A stretch of 64,000 nucleotides of DNA, taken from Paenacidovorax caeni (lineage in GTDB: Bacteria; Pseudomonadota; Gammaproteobacteria; Burkholderiales; Burkholderiaceae_C). This document shows positions 12,141 to 21,196 of this stretch, one piece after another (within the stretch, counting starts at the first letter, position 1; every line of letters begins with the position of its first letter). The stretch lies in assembly GCF_001298675.1 (NCBI RefSeq), contig NZ_CYIG01000006.1, positions 46,287 through 110,286 on the forward strand, in the 5' to 3' direction. The position numbers and the translations under genes are program-made. A model generated the notes under the pieces. It was not told the DNA's origin and made no database searches. It worked only from the letters and a program-made list of their open reading frames with translations.

Positions 12141-12917
12141 TCAGCGTGCCGCACCACTCGCGTGCAGGCAAATAGCCGCGGCAGCCGCCACGTTGAGCGA
12201 CTCTTCCCCCCCTGGCTGGGCAATGCGGATGCGCTGTGTCGCCTGCGCCTCCAGCGCCGGTGCCACCCCCTGGCCCTCATGGCCGAGCACCCAGGCGCAC
12301 GGCCACGGCAGTGCGGCCCGGTGCAGGTAGTCACCCTGGTGCGAACTCGTAACCAACAAAGGCAACCCCAGCGCCTGCACCTGCGCCAGCCCGCCGCCCT
12401 CGACCAAGCGCAAGGCGAAATGTGCGCCCATACCGGCGCGCAGCACCTTTGGCGACCACAGCGCCGCACACCCTTTGAGGGCGAGCACCTGCACAAACCC
12501 GAACGCCGAGGCGCTGCGCAAGATTGAGCCGACGTTGCCCGCGTCCTGCAGGCGGTCCAGCACCACGGTGGCCAGGCCTGGCTGCAACGCAGGCGCGGCG
12601 GCGAGGTCCAGCACAAACCCCATGCCCTGCGGCGCGGGTGATTCCAACCCGCTGATTTCCGCCCAAAGTGCATCCGCCAGAACTATGTTTTTCATAGCTG
12701 CTTGCGCGTACTGCGATTGGGCTAGAGGCCAAAAAGACTCTGAAAAAACGGCCACCGCGGGGCGCTGGCCTCGCGCCAGCAGGGCCCGGCACAGGTGGTC
12801 GCCCTCCAACCAGACACGGCCCTGCTTGCGGTAGGCCGTGCTGTCCTGCGCCAGGCGGCGCAGATCCTTGACGAAAGCGTTGTCGCGGGAATGAACGAAA
12901 GTGGTGGTGGATGGCAT
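12141..12917 (-). CDS. SpoU/TrmH-family rRNA 2'-O-methyltransferase
   Basis: A 258-residue SPOUT methyltransferase (RlmB/TrmH-like) expected to 2'-O-methylate rRNA or tRNA; the exact nucleotide cannot be named. The N-terminal substrate-binding part begins TTFVHSRDNAFVKDLRRLAQDS; the C-terminal knot shows LDRLQDAGNVGSILRSASAFG (motif 1), AWVLGHEGQGV (motif 2) and IAQPGGEESLNVAAAAAI (motif 3). I chose the ATG at 12917, one base after the rnhB stop, because MPSTTTFVHSRDN matches family starts. A palindromic repeat copy (12681-12746) is translated in frame as the stretch around SESFWPLAQSQYAQ, in a variable linker between the two domains. It is the last gene of the lpx block. Confidence 0.9.
   Translation of the reverse strand: MPSTTTFVHSRDNAFVKDLRRLAQDSTAYRKQGRVWLEGDHLCRALLARGQRPAVAVFSESFWPLAQSQYAQAAMKNIVLADALWAEISGLESPAPQGMGFVLDLAAAPALQPGLATVVLDRLQDAGNVGSILRSASAFGFVQVLALKGCAALWSPKVLRAGMGAHFALRLVEGGGLAQVQALGLPLLVTSSHQGDYLHRAALPWPCAWVLGHEGQGVAPALEAQATQRIRIAQPGGEESLNVAAAAAICLHASGAAR
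12681..12746 (+). repeat. Two-hairpin palindromic repeat, copy inside rRNA methyltransferase gene
   Basis: Begins AACTATGTTTTTCATAGCTG (first hairpin CTAT/ATAG), then TGCTTGCGCG and the tail GCTAGAGGCCAAAAAGACTC. The second stem is degraded but the tail is close to the other copies. It lies wholly inside a coding region without breaking the frame. Confidence 0.75.
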
Positions 12918-12918
12918 G

Positions 12919-13539
12919 TCAGAGAAGCTGCGCGACGGGCGCGAAAGTACGCCGGTGCTCGGGGCACGCGCCATGGGCGCGCAGTGCCGCCATGTGGGCC
13001 GCCGTGCCATAGCCCTTGTGCCCAGCAAAGCCATATTGCGGGTAGCGCTCGTGCAGTTGCGCGCACCAGCGGTCACGATGCACCTTGGCCAGGATGGATG
13101 CCGCCGAGATGGCTTGCACGCGTGCATCGCCCTTGACGATGGCCTCTGCGGGCACATCCAGCACAGGCAGGCGGTTGCCATCGACCAGCACCATCACCGG
13201 CTTCAGGCGCAGCCCCTGGACTGCCCGGCGCATGGCCAGTAGTGTGGCCTGCAAAATGTTCAGGCGGTCGATTTCCTCGACACTGGCCTCGGCAATGCTG
13301 AAGCACAGCGCATGGGCGCGAATTTCGTCAAACAGGGCCTCGCGCCGCGCCGGGCTGAGCTTCTTGGAGTCGGCCAGCCCGGCGATCGGCCGCTGGTCGT
13401 CCAGGATCACCGCGGCTGCGACCACGGGCCCGGCCAACGGGCCACGCCCGGCTTCGTCCACGCCAGCGACCAGGCCAGGCGGATGCCAAGGCAGGGGCAC
13501 TTGCAGCGGCTCAGGCGCCAAGGACTTTCTGGATCGCAT
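12919..13539 (-). CDS. rnhB: Ribonuclease HII
   Basis: Removes RNA from RNA:DNA hybrids, including single ribonucleotides in DNA. The N-terminal active-site motif [19 protein letters not shown] holds the first acidic pair; [29 protein letters not shown] and the C-terminal [18 protein letters not shown] follow. I chose the ATG at 13539, giving 206 residues and a 29-nt overlap with the lpxB end; the longer open frame upstream is only lpxB read out of frame. A GTG 39 nt farther in is also possible. The lpxB-rnhB order is the usual one in proteobacteria. Confidence 0.93.
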   Translation of the reverse strand: MRSRKSLAPEPLQVPLPWHPPGLVAGVDEAGRGPLAGPVVAAAVILDDQRPIAGLADSKKLSPARREALFDEIRAHALCFSIAEASVEEIDRLNILQATLLAMRRAVQGLRLKPVMVLVDGNRLPVLDVPAEAIVKGDARVQAISAASILAKVHRDRWCAQLHERYPQYGFAGHKGYGTAAHMAALRAHGACPEHRRTFAPVAQLL

Positions 13540-14674
13540 CGGCAGCCAATCGGGGGGTATCGCGCAGCAATTCATGGTGCAGCGCCGTAAAGCGCTGCTC
13601 CAGGGCTGCCAGGGTGTCGGGTGCATCGGCACGGGCTCGCAGCCAGCGCAAGGTGGCGGCCGCCAGCGCCTCGGGCGTGGCGGCATCCTGAATCAGCTCT
13701 GGCACCACAAAGTCACCACACAGGATGTTGGGCAGCCCCACCCAGGGCTGCAGCTGCTTGCGCCGCATCAGGCGCCAGCTCCAGCCCTGCATGCGGTAGC
13801 CAATCACCATGGGGCGCTTGAACAGCGCCGCCTCCAGCGTGGCGGTGCCGCTGGCGATCAGCGTGGCATCGCAGGCGGCCAGCACGGTATGCGACTGGCC
13901 CGTGACGATCTGCAGCCGATGCGCCACGCCGCAGTCACGCGCCACCTCGGCAATGCGCTGCTGCAGCGCCGGCACAGCGGGGACTACTAATTTGATAGCT
14001 GGTAGCGCCTGCTGGATAAGCGCTGCAGCCTGAAAGAATGCCGGAGCAATGTACTGAACCTCCGCCGAACGGCTACCCGGCAGAACCGCCAACACGGTGT
14101 CGTCGGGCGCCAGGCCGAGCTGGGAGCGGGCGGCGGCGCGGTCTGGCACCAGGGGGATGACGCTGGCCAGCGGATGGCCCACGTAGCTGGCGGAAATGCC
14201 ATGGCGCGCAAGCAATTCCGGCTCGAACGGGAAGATGCACAACACATGGTCGGCCGCGCGCCGTATTTTCTCCACACGGCCCGCACGCCAGGCCCAGATC
14301 GAGGGACAAACGAAATGCACGGTCTTGATGCCGGCAGCACGCAGGTCGGCCTCCAGGCCCAGGTTGAAATCGGGGGCATCGACACCGATGAACACGTCGG
14401 GCCGGTTCTTCAATAAATCTGCACGCAGCGTCTTGCGGATGCGCAGCAGCTCACGCAGGCGGCGCAATACCTCCATGCTGTAGCCGTGCACGGCCAGTCG
14501 GTCGCTGGGCCACTGGGCGTCAAAGCCACGGCGCACCATCTGTGGACCGCCAATGCCATGTGCCATCAACGCTGGCCAACGGGCCTGCATACCGTCGAGC
14601 AGCAGGCCTGCCAGCAAATCGCCAGAAGTCTCGCCCGCCACCATCGCGATGCGGGGCGCATGCCGTTCACTCAT
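13511..14674 (-). CDS. lpxB: Lipid-A-disaccharide synthase
   Basis: Membrane-associated glycosyltransferase (GT19) that joins UDP-2,3-diacylglucosamine and lipid X to lipid A disaccharide. The 387 residues start [23 protein letters not shown], with [67 protein letters not shown] and the C-terminal [10 protein letters not shown] typical of the family. The ATG is 5 nt after the lpxA stop. A repeat copy (13983-14036) is written through in frame as the segment around [16 protein letters not shown]; length and motifs on both sides remain normal, so the enzyme is probably intact. This gene should be essential or nearly so. Confidence 0.97.
   Translation of the reverse strand: MSERHAPRIAMVAGETSGDLLAGLLLDGMQARWPALMAHGIGGPQMVRRGFDAQWPSDRLAVHGYSMEVLRRLRELLRIRKTLRADLLKNRPDVFIGVDAPDFNLGLEADLRAAGIKTVHFVCPSIWAWRAGRVEKIRRAADHVLCIFPFEPELLARHGISASYVGHPLASVIPLVPDRAAARSQLGLAPDDTVLAVLPGSRSAEVQYIAPAFFQAAALIQQALPAIKLVVPAVPALQQRIAEVARDCGVAHRLQIVTGQSHTVLAACDATLIASGTATLEAALFKRPMVIGYRMQGWSWRLMRRKQLQPWVGLPNILCGDFVVPELIQDAATPEALAAATLRWLRARADAPDTLAALEQRFTALHHELLRDTPRLAADAIQKVLGA
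13983..14036 (+). repeat. Two-hairpin palindromic repeat, copy inside lpxB
   Basis: Reads TTTGATAGCTGGTAGCGCCT then GCTGGATAAGCGCTGCAGCC and TGAAAG. It keeps the ATAGCT box, the AGCGC(C)T...AAGCGCT arms and the CTGAAAG tail. It is in frame inside the coding region of an essential-type enzyme. Confidence 0.75.
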
Positions 14675-14679
14675 GGACT

Positions 14680-15468
14680 CTAGCGGGCTATGCCCTGGGC
14701 CGCTGCAGCCAGGAAGGTGTCCATCATCGCCACATCCTGCGCCGCGTCAGGCACCTGTGCAGCCAGCGCCTGGATGGCGCTGCGCGCCTGCTCCAGCGTT
14801 AACCCCTGGCGGTACAACAGCTTGTGCATCTCGCGGATGGCCGCAATGCGTTGCGCAGAGAAATCGCGGCGGCGCAGACCCACCAGGTTCACACCACGCA
14901 CGGCCAGCGGGTTGCCGTCCACCACCATGAACGGAGGAACATCCTTGCCGATGTGGCTGGCAAAACCCACCATGGTATGCGCGCCAATGCGCATGCGCTG
15001 CAACACACCGGTAAGGCCGCCTACGGTGGCCCAATCGCCAACCTCGACGTGGCCCGCCAAGGTAGTGTTGTTGGCCATCGTGGTGTGATGCCCCACCACG
15101 CAGTCATGCGCGATGTGCACATAGGCCATGATCCAGTTGTCATCGCCGATGGTGGTCACGCCTTTGTCCTGCGCCGTGCCCGTATTGAAGGTACAGAACT
15201 CACGGATGGTGTTACGGTCACCAATGACGAGGCGCGTGTCCTCGCCCGCGTACTTCTTGTCCTGCGGCACCGCGCCGAGCGACGCAAACTGGAAAATACG
15301 ATTGTCCCGGCCGATGGTGGTACGCCCCTCGATCACGCAATGCGCCCCCACTACAGTGCCCGCACCGATACGCACGTGCGGGCCAATGACGGCGTAAGGG
15401 CCAATGGTCACGCTCGGGTCGATCTCGGCCCCGGCATCGACAATGGCGGTCTGGTGGATGTTGCTCAC
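14680..15468 (-). CDS. lpxA: UDP-N-acetylglucosamine O-acyltransferase
   Basis: First step of lipid A synthesis: moves a 3-hydroxyacyl chain from ACP to the 3-OH of UDP-GlcNAc. The N-terminal two thirds are hexapeptide repeats of a left-handed beta helix ([26 protein letters not shown] onward); the catalytic histidine is in [16 protein letters not shown], near residue 122. A helical C-terminal domain ([25 protein letters not shown]) completes the 262 residues, the usual length. It stands between fabZ (25-nt gap) and lpxB (5-nt gap) in one operon with lpxD and bamA. Confidence 0.98.
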   Translation of the reverse strand: MSNIHQTAIVDAGAEIDPSVTIGPYAVIGPHVRIGAGTVVGAHCVIEGRTTIGRDNRIFQFASLGAVPQDKKYAGEDTRLVIGDRNTIREFCTFNTGTAQDKGVTTIGDDNWIMAYVHIAHDCVVGHHTTMANNTTLAGHVEVGDWATVGGLTGVLQRMRIGAHTMVGFASHIGKDVPPFMVVDGNPLAVRGVNLVGLRRRDFSAQRIAAIREMHKLLYRQGLTLEQARSAIQALAAQVPDAAQDVAMMDTFLAAAAQGIAR

Positions 15469-15493
15469 GGTGCGGATGGCACTCGGCCCCAGG

Positions 15494-15934
15494 TCAGCCC
15501 ACTTGGCGCATGGTGCACATCAGCTGCGCCTCACAAGCGACCTCATCGCCCACGCGGCCCACGCCGTTGAACTTCCAGATGCCGCCGCGCACGCGGTCGA
15601 TGGTGATGTCCAGGATGAGCTGGTCGCCCGGCTCCACGGGACGCTTGAAACGCGCGCCGTCGATACCGACGAAGTAATAGATGTTGTTCTCATCGGGCAC
15701 CTGGCCCATGGCGTCGAACGCCAACAGCCCTGCCGCCTGGGCCAGCGCTTCAAGAATCAGCACGCCGGGCATGACCGGGCGGCCGGGGAAATGGCCCATG
15801 AAATACGGCTCGTTGAACGTGACGTTCTTGATGGCCCGGATGCGCTGGTTGCGCTCAAGCTCAACCACCTTGTCCACCAGCAGGAAGGGGTAGCGGTGGG
15901 GCAGTTGCTTGAGGATTGCGTGAATATCCATCAT
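15494..15934 (-). CDS. fabZ: 3-hydroxyacyl-ACP dehydratase FabZ
   Basis: Hot-dog-fold dehydratase of fatty-acid elongation; it competes with LpxA and LpxD for 3-hydroxyacyl-ACP. The 146 residues show [23 protein letters not shown], the catalytic histidine in [25 protein letters not shown] (the glutamate follows in ILEAL), and the C-terminal [20 protein letters not shown] strand (here [17 protein letters not shown]). The gaps to lpxD (16 nt) and lpxA (25 nt) are short. Its place inside the lipid A operon is conserved and fits balanced use of one substrate. Confidence 0.97.
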   Translation of the reverse strand: MMDIHAILKQLPHRYPFLLVDKVVELERNQRIRAIKNVTFNEPYFMGHFPGRPVMPGVLILEALAQAAGLLAFDAMGQVPDENNIYYFVGIDGARFKRPVEPGDQLILDITIDRVRGGIWKFNGVGRVGDEVACEAQLMCTMRQVG

Positions 15935-15950
15935 CTGGTTTTCCGTTTTT

Positions 15951-16931
15951 CTATGTGGCTTTCAGTGCCTGTTCCAGTGCCTTGATGCGTTCGCGCAAGG
16001 CGTGCAATTGCTTGAGTGTGGCGGCGTTTTTTTCCCACTTGGCGTTTTCATCGGCGGGAAACATGCCGGTGTACAGGCCGGGCTGGCTGATCGAGCGCGT
16101 CACCGTCGTGGCGGCGGACACGTGCACATGGTCGGCCAGCGCCAGGTGGCCCAGCACGATACCGCCGCCGCCCACGGTGCAATGCGCGCCAATGCGCGCA
16201 CTGCCCGCCACGCCCGCGCAGCCGGCCATGGCCGCATGGCGCCCGACATGCACGTTGTGGCCAATCTGCACCAGGTTGTCGAGCTTGACGCCGTCCTCGA
16301 TGACCGTGTCGTCCAGCGCACCACGATCCACGCAGGTGTTGGCACCAAGCTCCACGTCGTCGCCGATGCGCACCGCGCCCAGCTGCTCGATCTTGACCCA
16401 GGCACCGTCCTCAGGCGCAAAACCAAAGCCGTCGGCACCGACCACCACGCCCGAATGCAGGATGCAGCGCGCACCCACCTGGCAGTCCTCGCCCACGGTG
16501 ACGCGCGACTTGAGCCAGGTACCGGCTCCGATACGCGCCCCACGCTCGACCACACACAGCGGGCCGATGATGGCACTGGCATCGACCTGCGCGTCCGGAT
16601 GCACCACGGCACTCGGGTGCACGCCTGGTACCGGCCCGCGGCCCTGCGCCTGGCGCCACAACTGGGTGGCACGCGCGAAGTAGGCATAAGGGTTGGCAGC
16701 AACGATGCAGGCGCCGCGCTGGCGGGCCTGCTCTCGCAACGCGGGTGCCACAATGACGCAGGCCGCCTGGGAGGCGGCCAGCTGCTGTTGGTAACGGGGG
16801 TTGCTGAGAAAGCTCAGATCGCCCGGGCCGGCGGATTCCAGGGGAGCGATGCGTGCAATACGTGTTTCGCGCGTCGCCCCCTCGAGTTCGCCACCAAGCG
16901 CATCGACGATCTGCCCTAACAGCAAACTCAC
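15951..16931 (-). CDS. lpxD: UDP-3-O-(3-hydroxyacyl)glucosamine N-acyltransferase
   Basis: Third step of lipid A synthesis: N-acylates UDP-3-O-acyl-glucosamine from hydroxyacyl-ACP. The N-terminal uridine-binding domain (residues ~1-100, [31 protein letters not shown]) is followed by a long left-handed beta helix of hexapeptide repeats. The catalytic histidine lies in [20 protein letters not shown], near residue 245. A C-terminal helix follows ([29 protein letters not shown]). Length 326 is normal. It is 22 nt from skp and 16 nt from fabZ. Confidence 0.97.
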   Translation of the reverse strand: MSLLLGQIVDALGGELEGATRETRIARIAPLESAGPGDLSFLSNPRYQQQLAASQAACVIVAPALREQARQRGACIVAANPYAYFARATQLWRQAQGRGPVPGVHPSAVVHPDAQVDASAIIGPLCVVERGARIGAGTWLKSRVTVGEDCQVGARCILHSGVVVGADGFGFAPEDGAWVKIEQLGAVRIGDDVELGANTCVDRGALDDTVIEDGVKLDNLVQIGHNVHVGRHAAMAGCAGVAGSARIGAHCTVGGGGIVLGHLALADHVHVSAATTVTRSISQPGLYTGMFPADENAKWEKNAATLKQLHALRERIKALEQALKAT

Positions 16932-16953
16932 ACTCGATCCTGCGAACGTCGCA

Positions 16954-17475
16954 TCACTTGGCGCCAGCGTTGAGCGCCTTGAGCACCTTGTCGGTGATGT
17001 CGTGCTTGGGATTGATGTAGACGGCTTCCTGCAGGATCACGTCGTACTTCTCCTGCTCGGCCACTTGCTTGACGACCTTGTTGGCGCGCTCCAGCACCTG
17101 GGCCAGCTCTTCATTCTTACGCGCGCTCAGGTCCTCCTGGAACTCGCGACGCTTGCGCTGAAACTCGCGGTCCTGATCGACGAGCTGGCGCTGACGCGTC
17201 TGGCGCTGACTCTCCGCCATGGTGGGCGCATCGCGTTCGAACTTTTCCGACGCAGACTTGAGGGTGTTGCCCATGTCTACGAGCTCCTTCTCACGCTTGG
17301 AGAATTCCTGCTCCAGCTTGGACTGCGCAGCCTTGGCAGCATTAGCTTCGCGGAACAGGCGGTCGGTATTGACGAAACCCGCCTTGAATTCTTCGGCATG
17401 CACGGCCAACGGAGCCGCCAGAGCCATGGAACCCAGCAACACGGCCAGGGAGAAATGACGAGAGAAGGTTTTCAT
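16954..17475 (-). CDS. skp: Periplasmic chaperone Skp/OmpH
   Basis: Trimeric periplasmic chaperone that holds unfolded outer-membrane proteins for delivery to BamA. The 173 residues start with a clear signal peptide ([27 protein letters not shown], cut before EEF), followed by [26 protein letters not shown] and a long charged coiled coil (residues ~45-135, rich in K/E/R/Q), then the short C-terminal strand region. The start overlaps the bamA stop by one base (TAATG). The neighbours are its client machine BamA and the lipid A enzymes. Confidence 0.95.
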   Translation of the reverse strand: MKTFSRHFSLAVLLGSMALAAPLAVHAEEFKAGFVNTDRLFREANAAKAAQSKLEQEFSKREKELVDMGNTLKSASEKFERDAPTMAESQRQTRQRQLVDQDREFQRKRREFQEDLSARKNEELAQVLERANKVVKQVAEQEKYDVILQEAVYINPKHDITDKVLKALNAGAK

Positions 17476-19772
17476 TAGAAGGACGTTCCAATTTGGAATT
17501 GCAGTTTCTGGATTTTATCGCCTGCCTGCTTGCGCACAGGCTGCGCATAGGCGATACGCAGCGGCCCCAGCGGCGAAATCCAACTCAGGCCCAGGCCCGC
17601 GGAAGCGCGCATTTCACCAAAGCTGATTTTTTCATTGTCGCCAAAAACGTTGCCTGCATCGACAAAGCCGAAGACGCGTAGCGTGCGATCGTTACCCGCG
17701 CCGGGGAATGGTGCCACCAACTCGGCGTTGAGTGTGACCTTCTTCGGACCGCCCAGGGATGCGCCCGTGATGTCACGCGGGCCGAGCGTGCCCTGGTCAA
17801 AGCCACGCACTGAACCAAGGCCGCCTGAGTAGAAGTTCTTAAACACGGGGAATGGACGCCCGCCGATGCCTTTGCCCAAGCCCAACTCACCATTGAACGC
17901 CAGCGTGAATTTCTTGTTCAACGGCACATACTGCTGGTATTGGTAGTTAGCACGTACGTAGCGTGCATCCCCGGCGACAGACCACTCAGAATTCAGGCGC
18001 TGATAGCGGCCAGAGTTGGGCGCCAATGCACTGTCGCGGTCATCGCGCGACCAACCAATCGTGAGAGGTACACCATTGCTGCTGTAACCGTAGGCATCTG
18101 CATAGGCGAGGTAAGCCGCCGGAATATTGGTGCCGGCCTTGATGCGCGTGTGCTCCAACCCACCGCCAAAGAACACCGTATCCACCTCGCTAAAAGGCAC
18201 GCCGAAGCGCACGCTGGTACCTGTGGTAACAATCTCGTAATTACCGCCCTGATCCTGGTAGGGCTTGTCGGTGCGGTAGTAAAGATCGAAGGTGCGCGAA
18301 ATGCCGCTCTGGGTGAAGTACGGATCGGTGGTGGAGAACACCAGGGTACGGCGGTACTTGCTGGTGTTCACGTCCACGCCCAGGTAATTGCCCGAGCCGA
18401 ACACGTTGTCTTGCTTGATGCTAAACGAGAGCGCGATCTTTTCGGCGCTGGAAAAGCCTGCACCAAGCTGCAGCGAACCTGTGGGCTTTTCCGCCACATT
18501 GATCACCAGATCCACTTGGTCAGGCGACCCTGGCACATCCTGCGTCTCCACGTTGACCTCGGTGAAATACCCAAGGCGGTCCACCCGGTCGCGCGATAGC
18601 TTGATCTTGTCGCCGTCGTACCAGGATGCCTCGTACTGACGGAACTCACGGCGGATCACTTCATCGCGCGTGCGGTTGTTGCCACTGACCTGGATGCGGC
18701 GCACATAGGCGCGGCGCGAGGGTTCGGCACGCAACACGATAGCCACGCGATTGGTTTCACGGTCGATCTCGGGCACTGCTTCGACACGCGCGAACGCGAA
18801 ACCGAAGTTGCCGAAGTGCTCCGTGAAGGCCTTGGTCGTTTCCGTCACCTTGTCGGCGTTGTATGGCTCACCCGGCTGGATGCTGACGAGCGACTTGAAC
18901 TCGTCATCACGGTCGAGGAAGTTGCCTTCGAGCTTGACACCAGAGACGACAAAACGCTCGCCCTCCGTCACGTTGATGGTGATGGCAATGTCCTGCTTGT
19001 CGGGCGAAATAGCCACCTGCGTGGAATCAATGCGGAACTCCAGGTAACCGCGCTGCAGGTAATACGAACGCAAGGTTTCCAAGTCAGCATTGAGCTTGGC
19101 GCGCGCATAGCGGTCGCTCTTGGTGTACCAGCTGAGCCAGCCACCAGTGTCCAGATCGAACAGGCCCTTGAGCGTGGATTCGCTGAAGGCCTTGTTGCCG
19201 GTGATGTGGATTTCCTTGATGCGCGCAGGCTCGCCCTCAGACACCGTGAAGGTCAGGTTAACGCGATTGCGCTCCACCGGGGTAACAGTAGTCACCACCT
19301 CGGCGCCGTACAGGCTCTTGTTGATGTACTGGCGCTTGAGCTCCTGCTCTGCACGGTCGGCCAGTGCCTTGTCGAACGGGCGCCCCTCGGCCAAGCCCAC
19401 ATCGCGCATCGCCTTCTGCAGTGCGTCCTTGTCGAATTCCTTGGTGCCGGCGAACTCCACGTTGGCAATCGTGGGCCGCTCTTCGACTACCACCACAAGC
19501 ACGTTGCCATTGGCCTCTAAGCGCACGTCCTTGAACAAACCGAGCGCAAACAACGCACGGATGGCTGCGGAGCCTTTTTCGTCGCTGTACTCGTCGCCCA
19601 CACGCAGGGGCAGCGAAGCGAAGATGGTGCCCGGCTCGACCCGCTGCAACCCCTCGACCCGGATATCCTGCACTTTGAAAGGCGCCAGGGCCCAGGCAGC
19701 CTGGGAAGCAAAAACCATGGCGGCGATGGCCGAAGCGGTGCGCACACCCCAGCGATTGATGTGTTTTGTCAT
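17475..19772 (-). CDS. bamA: Outer membrane assembly factor BamA
   Basis: Core of the BAM complex that folds beta-barrel proteins into the outer membrane. I chose the ATG at 19772 (MTKHINRWGVRTASAIAAMVFASQAAWA), which gives a clean signal peptide and 765 residues; an upstream in-frame start would put an unlike tail before it. Five POTRA domains follow (the first starts FKVQDIRVEGLQRVEPGTIF), then the 16-strand barrel with the conserved RGF box (VRGFDQGTLGP) and a final aromatic residue (QIGTSF), the OMP signature. It is preceded by rseP (43-nt gap) and coupled to skp. Confidence 0.97.
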   Translation of the reverse strand: MTKHINRWGVRTASAIAAMVFASQAAWALAPFKVQDIRVEGLQRVEPGTIFASLPLRVGDEYSDEKGSAAIRALFALGLFKDVRLEANGNVLVVVVEERPTIANVEFAGTKEFDKDALQKAMRDVGLAEGRPFDKALADRAEQELKRQYINKSLYGAEVVTTVTPVERNRVNLTFTVSEGEPARIKEIHITGNKAFSESTLKGLFDLDTGGWLSWYTKSDRYARAKLNADLETLRSYYLQRGYLEFRIDSTQVAISPDKQDIAITINVTEGERFVVSGVKLEGNFLDRDDEFKSLVSIQPGEPYNADKVTETTKAFTEHFGNFGFAFARVEAVPEIDRETNRVAIVLRAEPSRRAYVRRIQVSGNNRTRDEVIRREFRQYEASWYDGDKIKLSRDRVDRLGYFTEVNVETQDVPGSPDQVDLVINVAEKPTGSLQLGAGFSSAEKIALSFSIKQDNVFGSGNYLGVDVNTSKYRRTLVFSTTDPYFTQSGISRTFDLYYRTDKPYQDQGGNYEIVTTGTSVRFGVPFSEVDTVFFGGGLEHTRIKAGTNIPAAYLAYADAYGYSSNGVPLTIGWSRDDRDSALAPNSGRYQRLNSEWSVAGDARYVRANYQYQQYVPLNKKFTLAFNGELGLGKGIGGRPFPVFKNFYSGGLGSVRGFDQGTLGPRDITGASLGGPKKVTLNAELVAPFPGAGNDRTLRVFGFVDAGNVFGDNEKISFGEMRASAGLGLSWISPLGPLRIAYAQPVRKQAGDKIQKLQFQIGTSF

Positions 19773-19815
19773 GAGTGAAGCAGGTGTTGCCCGCGCGGGC
19801 CAGGCAGCAAAAAGA

Positions 19816-21183
19816 TTAGCCAAAGAGCCGGGTGACATCATTGAACAGGGCGATAGACATCATCAGAATCAGGACCGCAACGCCCGCGCGTTGCAATCGC
19901 TCCATCCAGGCGTCGGACACAGCCCTGCCGGCCACGGCCTCCCAAAGATAATACAACAGGTGGCCGCCGTCCAAGACCGGCAGCGGCAACAGGTTGAGCA
20001 CCCCCAGGCTGACGCTGATCAGCGCCAGAAAACCCAGGTAGTACGCCAGCCCCATGGCCGCCGATTTGCCGGCGTAGTCCGCAATCGTCAGGGGGCCGCT
20101 GAGGTTTTTGAGCGATGCCTCGCCAATTACCATACGCCCCATGGTACGCAGCGTGAGACTCGAAACCTCCCAGGTTCGCACCACGCCGCTCCAGAGCCCT
20201 TCAAGCAGACCGTAGCGCACGGTAACCATCTCGGGTGCGACGCCCACATAAGCACCAATGCGACCAATGGGCGCCTCGGAGGACTCCCGGTACAGCGCGG
20301 GCGTCACGTCCAGCGTCAACACCTGCCCACCGCGCTCGATACGCCAAGCCTGTGTGAGCGCTTTGCCATCGCGCACCGAAGCACGGATCAGCTCATGCAG
20401 TTGCGCGCCATCCGTCACATCCACGGCACCCACCTTCAACACCAGGTCACCAGCACGCAATCCGGCGCTCTCGGCGGCACCGCCTGCCATCACCTCGCCG
20501 AGGACCGGCCGCCGCCATGGCCCCTGAATGCCAATCTTGCGCAGCAACTGGGCATCGGCGTCCCCAGCCTCCAGCCGCGATGTCTCCAGCACAACCTCGC
20601 GCTGCACAGCGCCAGGACGCGCCTGCACGGCCAGGCGCACGTTGTCGCCTTCCAGCGCCGCACGCGCCAGCGTCCAGCGCAAATCCTCGAAGGAGCGCAC
20701 GGGCTCAATGTCTTGTGCCCCAACACCAACCCCCAGAACCAGTTCCCCGCCACGCAAGCCTGCCTGCTGGGCGATGGAACCTGCGGCTGGGCTGGCAAGG
20801 TATGCCTTTGGCTCCTCGACGCCACTCCAATTGACCACGGCGTACAGCAACACCGCCAGCAGCAGGTTCGCCAACGGCCCGGCTGCAACAATCGCGGCGC
20901 GGGAACGCAACGGCTGGTTATTGAAAGCCAGATGGCGCTCGTTCTCATCCACAGGCGCCTCGCGCTCGTCGAGCATGCGCACATAGCCGCCCAGAGGAAA
21001 TGCAGCAATGACGAACTCGGTGGGCGAACCCTGCCGCCGCCAGCGCAGCAAAGGCATGCCAAAGCCGATGGAAAAGCGCAGCACCTTGACACCGCAGGCA
21101 ACCGCCACGCGGTAATGGCCGTACTCATGCACAGCGATCAAAATGGCCAGCGCCACGAAGAAAGCAACCACGGTCAGCAGCAC
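19816..21183 (-). CDS. rseP: Site-2 metalloprotease RseP (GTG start)
   Basis: Inner-membrane zinc protease that cuts anti-sigma factors such as RseA and residual signal peptides. The 455 residues have the active site HEYGH in membrane segment 1 (residues ~18-22), two tandem PDZ domains in the middle (EEPKAYLASPAAGSIAQQAGLRGGELV; GGAAESAGLRAGDLVLKVG), and the second active-site motif NLLPLPVLDGGHL near residue 400. The start is GTG at 21183, supported by a strong GAGGAGG 8 nt upstream that overlaps the dxr stop. The E. coli order dxr-rseP-bamA is slightly rearranged only in that cdsA precedes dxr here. Confidence 0.96.
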   Translation of the reverse strand: MLLTVVAFFVALAILIAVHEYGHYRVAVACGVKVLRFSIGFGMPLLRWRRQGSPTEFVIAAFPLGGYVRMLDEREAPVDENERHLAFNNQPLRSRAAIVAAGPLANLLLAVLLYAVVNWSGVEEPKAYLASPAAGSIAQQAGLRGGELVLGVGVGAQDIEPVRSFEDLRWTLARAALEGDNVRLAVQARPGAVQREVVLETSRLEAGDADAQLLRKIGIQGPWRRPVLGEVMAGGAAESAGLRAGDLVLKVGAVDVTDGAQLHELIRASVRDGKALTQAWRIERGGQVLTLDVTPALYRESSEAPIGRIGAYVGVAPEMVTVRYGLLEGLWSGVVRTWEVSSLTLRTMGRMVIGEASLKNLSGPLTIADYAGKSAAMGLAYYLGFLALISVSLGVLNLLPLPVLDGGHLLYYLWEAVAGRAVSDAWMERLQRAGVAVLILMMSIALFNDVTRLFG

Positions 21184-21196
21184 GGCTCGTACCTCC

